64,000 nt of DNA from Hippasteria phrygiana. Lineage: Eukaryota > Echinodermata > Asteroidea > Valvatida > Goniasteridae. The notes below the pieces were generated by a model. It did no database searches, was not told the origin of the DNA, and was given only the letters and a program-made list of their open reading frames with translations. Shown here one piece after another: positions 21,208 through 32,800 of this stretch; the stretch's first letter is position 1, and every line of letters begins with the position of its first letter. The position numbers and the translations under genes are program-made. The DNA lies in the NCBI GenBank assembly GCA_037893225.1, contig JAZGUH010000143.1, forward strand, positions 682,001-746,000, read 5' to 3'.

Positions 21208-22005
21208 TGGCAGATAGTTCGACGAAGTTGTGTGATGTTTTTTCACAATTCGCCAGCGGTGAATTTGACCAAGGAAATGACATTGGTGATAAATACCAGA
21301 TGACCCTGGTGAGTAGAACGCTGTCATGACATGGTGTCAGTGTTGCAGTCCGAGACAAGACCGAGACCGACAGTTCAAGACCAAGACCAAGACCAGACTT
21401 GTAAATAGAGGCATGTAAATCATCTTTGTATGTTGATCTAAAACTGTGGGGGTTCAGCTAGGGTATGGGATATGACCATAGAGCTGTGTTTAGTTTGACA
21501 GGAATGGTCTTGGAGTGTACTCTAGCATTGTTGTTGGTTTTTACTTTGTATTCTTTAATAAAGTTTTTACTTTTCGGCCTAATTTGAATTTCACAACATT
21601 CAGCACTTTTCAGACACTGGTGTACCTATGTAAAGCTACAAAAAAAAAGTGACAATTTAAAATAGTATTTCCTTCAAATTGTATTTTATTTCTCAGGAAA
21701 AACATTTACAGAGGTGCCCCTGGCCCTCTGTCTCAAGAAAATGTCATGCCATCATGGTGATTTTATTGCAGCAGTTTACCCAACAGTATACAATCACGTT
21801 ACAGAAATACAGGCCTATAATTCAGATCGTTTCTGACAAAATCTTATGTGATTGGCAAGCAGATGAGATGTGCAATTGTTTGGACATTTAACAGGCTTCT
21901 TTAGAAATTGAAACAAACATGTCATTGACAAGCATGCAAGAAAGAAAAATCTTAGGCCTAATTCATCGGGTGATGAAGCCGCACATGTTTGATGAAGGCA
22001 GACAT

Positions 22006-24818
22006 TAGTGCTGGGCGATACGATAAAATCGCGATGATGTGATATTCGCCTCCCAAAAATTGAAATCGGCTACATGCTTTTAAAATAGAAAAATCGAGAT
22101 ATTGCCGATATCATTTTTTAAATCGGCAATTTTTGTCGGAACCCCTATTTTCCCTTCTCGGTGATACTTTCTTTTTACCAGCAAATTCGCTAAAATTAAT
22201 TTCCTTGTAAGCGAGGTTCAAGTCGAAGTGACATCATCCTTTCGAACTTTTTATTTATCGTGTAAATAATGTAAAAATCGTAACATTCTTTTCAATATAT
22301 CTAGCAAACAAAACAAGATATTTTAAAGATTATTTTTGTTATAGCTTTGGTATGTTTTAAAGATATGCCCTAAAAGGCGAAAATTGTGTGACGTCATGAT
22401 GACGTCATCAAAAATGTGTGTTTTTTTTTTACGCATTTAAGGGTCAATGCGATTACATAAATGTATACATGGATTTTTTCTGTACCTAATTCCAAAATTT
22501 CATGATTGTGGCTCACTCAAGTAAGAAATGACAGCCATTTCATGATTGTGGCTCACTCAAGTAAGAAATGACAGCCATTTCATGATTGTGGCTCACTCAA
22601 GTAAGAAATGACAACCATTTCAAAATTGAGACCAAATTCAATATAACACAAAGGAATTCTGGGAAGGGCGGATAACCATGGCTTAAATGTGCATGGCTTA
22701 AATGTGCATGCTGTTTATAAAAATGGTTGATTTGTAGTCTTTTCAAGTCGCTAGACTATTGCCCATAGCATTTGTAAATGTTTTCTTTCTTACCGGCACT
22801 TTGGGTACTTTTAAACTTGGCAGACACTTAGACTATAAACTGCTCACAATGTGTGCCGAACTTTTACCTCATGATGACGTTATCACATGTCACGTGACGT
22901 CATCTTAAAGGGGCAGTTTTTGAAGCCATATATCTACAAAAGCACAAGTCCGATTGAGTTGAAAAGTAATATCTAGGTAGCCCAGTAGGTTTATAAATTA
23001 AAATTGACTTGACGTTATAATGACGTCATCACATGTCACGTGACGTCATCTTAAAGGGGAAGTTTTTGAAGCAATATATCTACAAAAGTACAAGCTCGAT
23101 TAAGTTGAAATGTAATATCTAGGTAGGCCAGCAGGTTATAGATGAAAATTGACATGACGTTATGATGACTTCATCACATGTCACCGACGTCATCTTAAAG
23201 GGGCAGTTTTTGAAGCCACATATAAACAAAAGTACAATTTCGATTAAGTTGAAAAGTAATATCTAGGTAGCCCATTAGGTTTATAGCTGAAAATTGACAT
23301 GACATTGTGATGACGTCCTCACATGTCACGTGACGTCATCTTAAAGGGGCAGTTTTTGCAGCCATATATCTACAAAAGTACAAGTTCGATTAAGTTGAAA
23401 CGTGGTATCTAAGATGAATTTTAAACAATTTTTTATAATTCTTTTTGTAACATATGTTTAGGTCATACACACTTAAAAATATATGTGAAAAATGTGTGAC
23501 GTCTGATGACCTAATCATGGTCATCAACTCCTTGTATGCTCACATTTCCAAAACGATTATGAATAAGCCTACGTGATTGCTTGACCTGTCGTAGACGACC
23601 ATAAAACGAGATGTTTTAACCCACCATTGAAATCTCAAGAATCAGAATCAAACTACCAAAAACCCCCCAAACGAAACAGCCCTGTGTTTGTCCACAAACA
23701 CTAAAGCTCTAGTTTATACATTGTAATGCCATGTAACAAAATGTATATAATGGGTTCAGCTCCAGAGTTTCTTCGTGTAGGGCGCGACTGCAAAGCCTGC
23801 GAAAATAAAACATAAAAAATATTCCATGCCAACCACACGTGGCATCTGGAGAGTACATTTATCCAGCGGGCACTGAGTGATGGAGAGATCAAAATATTGC
23901 ACAAATCCAGCCATGTGGTGCTCGACTACCAGCATTTCAAAGTCATCCTGAATGTTTCAATAAAAATATTAAAAATTGTCTGTCTTAAAAGGGGAACAAG
24001 GGAAATTCTCTGGTCACATCGAACATACCGATTAATAACGTACAGGGGCCTACTTTTATTTTCTCATCTGACGAAATCTTGTGGTTAAAAACTCCAGAAG
24101 TTTTAGCGAAATTTTTTTTCGGTTTGGGATCATTCTTTGAAAATGCTAATTCAATTAAAGAAATTTAATGTGATTCAACAACTCGCAGAAAAAATATAAA
24201 TAGGGGAGACATTTTCTTTTTTCGGTTTTAAAGTCTAAGTTTATAATAATGGACAAGCTGTCAGTAAATCTGCGATAAGATGCAAAATCTATTAAAACGT
24301 TCTAAATATCTAAAGTATACAATCAGCGTACTCCGCACTTCATTGTAATATTTAGTTTCATTCACATGCAAATTAGCCAGCCCAGCTCTGGCCATTTGAA
24401 GCAGGATATGTGGGCAAGGGAAACCCCCCCCCCCCCCCTCCTTGTGTTGGTCATTGTGTTCCTGGAATCTCAGGAATTCTTTTAAGAAATGTAGGGGATA
24501 TGGTTAGGTATAACAATTAACAATAGTCTGGAGTGTATAGGGTAATGGCTCTGGCTGGTGGCAGTAACAAAGAAAAGGCTTTGATCCAGATATCCGCAGA
24601 CTAAGCTTAGACTAAGCAGTTTCTAAATATTGATGGCTGGCCTAAGAACGGCCTCAAACAATGACTTGCGACAAACACGTCCGGCGATTATGTAGTTATG
24701 AACGAACTTTTGCTACATTTTAATCATGCTGAAATTTGTTGACGATTTTATCGCCATATCGGCGATATCGGGAGGAGAAAAAAATTGACTACGAAAAAAA
24801 TTAATATCGTCGGCCCTA
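22006..24818. mobile_element. Composite hAT element, copy B
   Basis: Same ends (TAGTGCTGGGCGATAC and ATATCGTCGGCCCTA) and same target duplication (GCAGACAT at 21998-22005, GCAGACGT at 24819-24826) as the copy A element. It was therefore duplicated with its flanks rather than inserted twice. It carries four of the ~146-bp TGACGTCA repeats. Confidence 0.75.
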
Positions 24819-24826
24819 GCAGACGT

Positions 24827-24990
24827 TGTTCCTGCCTTATTATGATACTGGTTCTTTTCGGGTAAAAACACACTGCGACATGTTTTTTGCTTCTAATTTT
24901 GGCATATAGCGCATCGATGCATTCCTTGTGGTTCTTGTAATAGACCCTGTAAGTCTCGCGCATAAAGGTCATGATTGAACTTTCGGTCAC
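24827..24990 (-). pseudogene. Conserved unknown frame, copy B
   Basis: Duplicate of 17407-17590, with MTFMRETYRVYYKNHKE and the same hAT junction. Family not recognised. Confidence 0.3.
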
Positions 24991-25279
24991 CTCTTAGCCG
25001 CCGGCTATAGGACTTTTACATGTAGTTGAATTTGTTTTTTGTAATACTTTAACGAAGATCTGAACCATGAAACGGCCATAAATATAGATGATAAATTCAA
25101 AATTCATTTTACAATAATATGAAAACATGCACGACTGTCTAAATTATTGAAGAAAAGTAAGAAAAAATGTTTGACCTGAGCGTCAGGTTGCAACGTGATT
25201 GGCTCATTGTCTGGAAGAGAGAGCCTGGCTCCCAAAACCCCTGTACTGCATACTGTACATGTATGTACAAAAGACCTAC

Positions 25280-25735
25280 AATCATACAATGTTTTTTTGA
25301 CAGCTCGCGTGTGATTGTAGGCGTCCATGGTATTAATGATCAGCTGTTACTAATCAACGATGCCGAAATAGAAACAAATGTTAGTCTTTCTGAAGTGCCA
25401 TAAAGAAACCAACTGAAGCCTTGTCAACCCGGCCCCCCCAATCTTGCCGGCCTGGCCCGATTCGAGATCTCGGTGGTCGGCCCCAATATTAAATTTTAGT
25501 GGATCCGAGCTCAATCCCTGCAGGCCCGATCCGCGGTACATGTAGCCCCAGTCTCATGATGTCGTGGTGATTTCCATCATGTATTTTGTTTATTCCTTCG
25601 TGACTGATGTCCATCATGTATTTTTTTGTTCCTCCATTCTTCCGGTAAGGAAAAAGTAACGTCATCACAATAATATCAAATATTTGTTTTGCCGATATTT
25701 CAGTATCAAAATAAATGGATATCGAACAGCCTGTA
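25280..25735. mobile_element. Truncated hAT relic
   Basis: Matches the right half of the element at 45311-46359 (TTACTAATCAACGATGC, GTGCCATAAAG, ATATCGAACAGCC). The left end is missing. Confidence 0.65.
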
Positions 25736-26109
25736 ACAGGGCGACAGTTGCATATCTGAAACTTGTAATGGCTCATTATGTGTAGACCTAGAATTACTAG
25801 TCCAGAAAGGAAAAGTGGTCAGGAATGCCCTTGTTTTTGTTCAGATTTATTTTTTCTTCCTTCTTATTTTAGTGCTCTCCAAAACCCCAGACTTTGTGCA
25901 TAGATTGTCTGATCGGCACTTTGGTCATCAAACAACCTCAGATCTTAGTCAAAGTTAGCTAGGACATACATGTAAATGTAGACCCTAATGCAAAGTCATG
26001 TCTCGAAGAGTGACGTCATGATGACGTCATCAAGGTTCACGTGAAGTTATCTTAAAAGTGCATATAAGGGCCTATATCTAGAGAACCGTACATGTACATT
26101 CGTAGGTCC

Positions 26110-26395
26110 GATTTTCTGCCACAACATTTCATATATAGCTACAAGTAGGCTAGGTTCAGTTCCTTGAAATGTCACTGAAATTGCAAAATTTTACAAGAAT
26201 ACCACTAAACAAGACCACAGGATTCACCGCTCCAAAGTTTGACATCGTTTGCTGTCGACACGGGGCGGCTTAATGCTGCGATTTGCACAGTGGTTTGTCG
26301 CCAGTTTTGAGTGAAATTTCAAGGAACTGAACATGTACATGTGTACATAACCATATTAAGATAAGGCATATGAAATGTTGTGGCAGAAAATTTCA
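26110..26395. repeat. Palindromic MITE-like repeat
   Basis: TCTGCCACAACATTTCATAT at the left pairs with its inverse near 26,366-26,390, and TTCAGTTCCTTGAAAT pairs with an inner inverse near 26,312. TGACGTCATGATGACGTCATC precedes it. Confidence 0.6.
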
Positions 26396-26803
26396 TAAGA
26401 GAGTTATGGACTATAAAAGACATTAAAAATTTCCACAGCAGTTTCAATGCGTCTCTCTGTAAGGTTTGTAAAAACCTTACAAAGTTCTGGAAGTATTAAA
26501 GTATTATCTTTCCGTTATCTATTCAAAATACATGGAAAGACGTACATGTGTATACTATAAGTGTATTGGAGCGTGCACTGAATATTAATTTGTTGTTCTG
26601 TCAAATGTCAAACTCATTCAACTAGTCAGCCAATGAGTCACATTTATACAAATGTACGTGTAGATGTTATGATATATCACTTGACTGCACAAAAAAAACC
26701 CGAACATTCAGCACTCACTACGAATGCGCATACACCCCCTTCCCCCCCCCCCCCCCCCCCCAGGCCTGTCGTATTGGTCTTCATTATTATTTTTTCTTGG
26801 CAG

Positions 26804-26876
26804 GGTGACAGCAGTCAGAACCTTGATGAAGTCAAACAGCCTGTAAAAACACAGCCAAAATCCCGGTCAAAAAAAG
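26804..26876 (+). CDS. BBS4: BBS4 exon (N-terminal variable region)
   Basis: TTGGCAG acceptor and AAAAAG/GTAT donor. It encodes a polar segment ending SRSKK and finishes with one base of a split Ala codon completed in the next exon. Homology is weak here; phase and position support it. Confidence 0.75.
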
Positions 26877-29800
26877 GTATGGACTTTATGGGCTCCTTTA
26901 AATCCATGAAGAAATTAATTTGTTTTATAATGTACACTAGTCTTGCTTGTGATCAGTGATTTTGTTGTGACAAAATTGTCATTTTCTGTTAAATTTTGCC
27001 TTGGAGTGTCATCCCTGAATACTGTTGTTAATTTTACAATTCTGAGTTTGTGTTTTTTACTGAATGATACAGCACCGGAACTACCAATCTTTGAGAGACA
27101 GAACTGGTTAATCCATCTGCACTATGTCAGAAAAGAATATGATACATGCAAGGTACAGTATTAGGCAGTTTTGGTTTTGCATAACGTTTTAATAAGCCTT
27201 CACACTTCACGCAAATTAGAGAGGGGAACCAATTTATAAGGGTAAAGACAAACTTCAACATTAATTGAAGAAATAAAGGGTTTGTAAAATATCTAAAATT
27301 GTGCTAAAAGAAACAAAAGTTTACCAGAACCAGTCCAAACAACTGATTCACTTGAAGCAGGCATTTGATGGATCCTCAAGTGACAAAGCCCCGTAAGTGT
27401 GGCAAGATAACTTGTTAGGCCGGGATTCTGTTTGTCTGTGTTAGGGCTGTGCATTGGAACCGGGTACCCACCTGAGTACCCGACCATTCATGTCAGAAAC
27501 CGGTTCCAGATTATGGAGTCGAGTACCTGTACAACTTTGCATTATCGCAAAGTGACTTCCCAGACAATAAAATAGGAAAGGTTTTAATTGTTATTTGTAT
27601 GGAATTTTCAAAATTAAAACCCGTTTATATGGGAAACCAGAGATTTCACATTTATGATGCTCACGAAAATTGACAATAAATTACCGGTCGTGGTTTTTGT
27701 AGTCTGGGTATGGATAAGAGCCTCGACTAGACATAATAGCTGCCTCATGCCTCAATAAATACAACTGTATAAAGCTTCCGGACAACCATCTTTTGTGATA
27801 TGCTGGCGCGTGCACGTGCCGGCACACGCAAGGTGGAGAAGTCATCATGTTTACTGGACAGGCATGAGATTTTTCAGACATTTGTCTGAAATCAGACTTT
27901 TGGAATCTCAGAAAAACGCATTATTACAACTTCCGGGATTTGAAGTTTTGGGTTGGGTTTCTTTAACGGTACTTGGGTACCCGTATATTTTACAATCGGG
28001 GTACCCAGTTCTTTAACTACCCATAAATGCACATCCCTAGTCTGTATATTGCATTATGCATAATGCATGATGCATCAAAATAGAGTTACACGAAAAGCAA
28101 TAGATCACTTAAAATTGAAAATACAATGCGCATTACAAATTACATTTTCTGTAGTTTTATTTTATTGCATCACGCATTACATGTTATGCATAATGCAATA
28201 TGGACACATGGATTCCCGGCATTACGCTCTATCCATATTTAGCATATCCAAACGCTGGCCAATGCCATGCATTGCAATAAATTTGGGATCACGATATGTG
28301 ACCTGTTACCACAAAATGGGTGTAAAGTAGCAAAATTTGAAAATCAAGATTATGGAATTTTATGTGAAGGGCTTTAATTTGATATATTGTGAGTTGTGGT
28401 ATCTCATTTGTAGCCCCCGATAAAACCTTTTAGAGTTATCAGATTTTTAACCCCCTTTTTTTTTTTTAATGAAGAGAGTTTGTGATCTGTGCACACTTTA
28501 TCCCAAGTTCAAAAAAGAATTCCTCTCAAATTGTTTTTCAAGAATCGAATCAGTTTTAAAGGAACCATGATATAGGATTTACATTGCATTATTCCTGCTT
28601 AAAATAATAAAGTATCATCTTGACAATGATATTTTGTTACCAGAGTCAATTATTTCCCAGATTAAATATGAAAAAACATTTTTTGAAAATGTTTGTCCAA
28701 GCTACTCCGCCCCCTGAGTGGGACCCTCATTAACATAAGTGTGTGACGTAGATCGAGGAACATTACATATTCTGCTCGAGCCAGCACCATTCATCACGCG
28801 TAAATTGAGTGTACATTCTTCGTCCAAAATCTAAGCAAAATATAGCGTTTTTCGGCCATGCCGACAAGGTGTGTGGCTGCTGGATGCAGCAAAACAACGA
28901 AGGATGGAGTAAACCTTCATTTATTTCCAACTGATGCGAAATATCGGAGAATTTGGACGGCGAAAGTGAAGGTGACAAAAGCGAAGTGGTCCGGTCCCAG
29001 CAGCTTCTCAGCGTTATGTAGCGACCACTTTGAGCCGTCGTGTTTCGATACTGGTATTTTCAAATCCTTTGGGATGGCCATTAAAAATATGCTCAAGTCC
29101 ACTGCCATCCCAACAAAGTTCCCAGATGTGGGTAAGGTACAGGCGAAAGCAGTTAAACGGCCCATTCCCCGAGGAGCTGTCGCTAAAAGGGAGAAAATCA
29201 GGGTAAGTTCGATGTATACATGTAGTTGTTGCAACTAACAATGTAGGAAATTGCACGTGTAGACCTAGTGTGTAGGCCGTACATGCGGATACATTTTGTA
29301 CACGTACAGTACAAGGGTGTACAGCTTGGTGTACGTATACGTACGTGTAGGCCCTACATGTACATAGTATACACGTGCTCTGCCGTATACGTATACCGTA
29401 CGCGTACCCACACGCGGACATGCTTTGATGCTCGTCTCGCACCCAGGCGTCATTAACGGGTCCAGACTATCGAGTCCATTCATGAATTTCAGTGCCTCGA
29501 TCTACGTCACGAAAAGCGCCCTCAATTTGAGTCTCAACAAATTCCAAAAAGGGGGGGGCAATTTTTGGGCGGCAAATAATCACACTAAAACTTCACTTGA
29601 ACCAGTTTGACTTTTAATTCACATTTAATACATATAAATGAATGTATTTATGAAATAAAATGCTATCCGGCAAATTTGAGAAGCATGGTTCCTTTAAAAC
29701 TTTGGGATATGATAGAATAGGGTTTTTTAAATATACAGATGTTAAAATCCCAAAATTGACTTGAGTGAAAATGTATTTGTTTCTGCTTGTAACTCAGAAA

Positions 29801-32800
29801 ACCATAGTGCGACTTTAAACTCATTTTGTGGTGGCAGCACATTTTTACCTTACCTGTTTTGAGGTACCTCCACTCTGGAGGGTGCAGTCAGACACAAAAA
29901 GTGCTGGGCCATTATCAGCATTTTAACCTGCCACAAACCACAGCTGTAACAAGCTATAGAGGAATTTCACATTAGCCCCTTCTGCGCACTTCCGGGTTGA
30001 AAGCGAGAGTGTCGGTGGAAAACAAAACAACGCTTTTCCGCACATTAATTCATGCATGAATTAATCAGGCCATAAAAGGAAGCGCAAGCGCACGATCAGC
30101 ATAAAGTTGTTTACGCGGAGGTGCGCAGATCCGCGCTAAACTCGTCGTTGTGGGATTCCTCTATAATTTGCAGACAATACTGCAAATGGTCAGAAACTGT
30201 CTGATGTCTGACCATAATTTCACCCTCTGCAACTCCCTGGCTATACACACTTGCGATGTTGCTTGGAATTTTTCAGTGGTATTTAGAATCTGTGCACCGG
30301 CAGCTGCACACACTTTAGGTACATGTATCATTGGATGTGTGGCTGAGGATACTGTGCAGTGAGTTTTCCTTGCTTTACTCGTGGGGCTACAAGGGACACT
30401 AAGTTATATTCTTACAAATTTACCAAAGGTGACATTAAAATCAGCTATGATTGTATGTGCATTAATCCCTTGTGTCTGGCTTCATTGATTGGGGTTGGTA
30501 TGCCAATAAACATACAATAGGCACCACACTGAATAGAGTTGTCCAATTTATTGCACTTGGAGCCCTACTTTCGTTTGAATGAAAGTTTTGTTTGAAAAAG
30601 CTCCATATATTCATTACTCTCCCATTCAAGAACAATATAGTTGAAACATGAATGGATTGAGTACATGCAGGAATGCGCATATGGATGACAACCGGCCAGG
30701 TGGTCTTTTTTTTAAAGAGGTTAATTTTGCAAAAATCTGTCAACAGATGCTGATTAAAGAGCAGGTTGCGGAGACAAATGGCATGTGTGAGTACCCACTT
30801 TACGTCCAGGCTCTGATCCTACGCCAGATGGGACGCATTCAGGAGTCCTTAGAGTGCTTCCAGACATGCTCTCTCATCAATGCCCAGAACGCTGACAATC
30901 TCAAGCAGGTCGCTAGGTCATTGTAAGTGTTAGAAGATTATGTCATTCATATTATGTCATTCATATTCATAAGCACCAGTAGTACAGATTTTCTGTAAGA
31001 GTTACGGGTCATTCTATAAAATAGGGGTCCAATTTTGGTGTCCCTGTTACATAGTGACATCTATAAGATTTTGCAATTCAGGACACATTCTTTAATGCCT
31101 TCTATCTCCATAGAGTGATAATGTAAAGCAAAGTACCTGCCAAACAAGTTTAAAAATATAGTGTGAAGTCAATTTTAATGATACTTGATGGGAAATTACG
31201 CAGGTCTGGTGTAACAGGGACACCAAAACATGTCACACTTTTGGAGCCCCAATTTCTAGAATGACCCTTAAGCCTGGTTTCCATATAGTTGTTATAATCG
31301 CCGACAGCGTCGCCGAAGAGACGCCGATAAATGGAAACGCTTTATCGGGGACTTTCCCAACATGGACGGCGACAGTCGGCAAAGATCAACCAAGTTCAAC
31401 TTTGCCGACTGTCGTCGTCGCGTCGTGAGAGTAGGCCCATTGAAATACACGTACTGGCATGCCATGCATTCAACGATGTCTCTCACCGCTTGAGTGCCAC
31501 AAACTTGACCAATTTTATCCTTTGACCAAGAAATATGAGCATAGGTGTACCGTAATTTTCGGAATATAGGCCGCGGCTTATACATTGATTCTCACGCTGA
31601 AAAATGTCTCTGCGGCTTACATGTATACTCCAGGTGGCTTTATATACGGCAACATTTGAAGAATAAAATCAGTCACACAGGGTTTGAAATTCACGGCGGC
31701 TAGTGCCGTTGATGCCCTATTAGTTGCCGTGATGCCCCGTGCAAAAATGCACTATTCACGGCCAGTTGTGCTGTGCCCCATTAATACTTTGACCGTTCTT
31801 GCCGAACCAAGCCCTCAATTTTTCAGTACCAAACCGTTGCCGGATCCTACAAAACAGCGCTTTTCGATCGCGCTAGGCCCGCACGGCCCGTGCGCATGTA
31901 AAAACCTTCACAAAACCTTGATTTCCCAAGCAGACTGGTTCCCGTCCGTGCATTATTTTTCTTCTGTCTTACTGGGGCGGGAACCAGTCACAGCCTAAAA
32001 ACAAGCTCTGAATCCGCGGCCGAATCCGCGGCTAGCTTGAGCCAGGTAGCTCTTACTACAGTAACCTGAACCCCCCAAAGCAGGCTAAGCCATGTGTGCG
32101 GTTTAGCCATGGTCCAGAGGGAGTAGCGTTGCCTGTTCAACTTAACACAACGAACTCCCCTCGTGCAAACGATCGTGCATAGTGCGCGTGTGCTGCGATG
32201 TACGTGCATTGATGACTCGGACACGTGGAAACCGATCAAACATTTTCTGTTTTTGATTTATTTGACAATTATGCCTCGCATCGCTTAATTAATTAAAACG
32301 TTTTCAGACAAATTGAACTCGACAAGTCGGCTATTAAGTGCAAGAATGACATGAATCATGATAAAACTCATTTTTGCCCCACGGAACCAAACTCATTTTT
32401 ACTGTGTGACTTAGAAAAGGAGATCGAAAATGTTGACGCTTTTTCCGCCAGCGATATAGCGCACCGTGATTTCCCGAATGGCCCGTGTGGGGCGTGAACG
32501 CACATGGCCGGTGATGATGACGGCAACGCACGGTGAAACCACTCATGCCGTTGCGCGGCATGCCTGACACGGGCCGTGTTTCCTCCATGACTATACAACT
32601 TACAAGTTCAAGCACTGATGGAAATAAGAAAATAAATGATTAGCAAATTATGCTAATCATATTGTCATTTGATTAGCAATGTGATAAAATTGACTAGCAA
32701 AAGAAAAACCTTGACAAACTCAATGTTATTATTAATATGAATCATGTTGTTAATATTGATCGATGGGTGTGCTGAAGATTTAGCAACGTATTGAACAGTG

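Larger units (their letters stand above)
21206..25251. repeat. Segmental duplication, copy B
   Basis: Collinear with 12067-17835 at very high identity, with small indels (for example near 21,340) and one 1.9 kb shorter stretch. Its left edge is fused to viral sequence, with GTG shared at the joint. Confidence 0.9.

Noticed and set aside
29014..29483. Minus-strand frames over the THAP exon and the TACGTA-rich tract
   Set aside because: Shadows of the THAP exon and of low-complexity sequence.
32334..32615. Two overlapping minus-strand frames of 76-93 codons
   Set aside because: No recognisable motif, overlapping frames of similar length, and intronic location; treated as chance.
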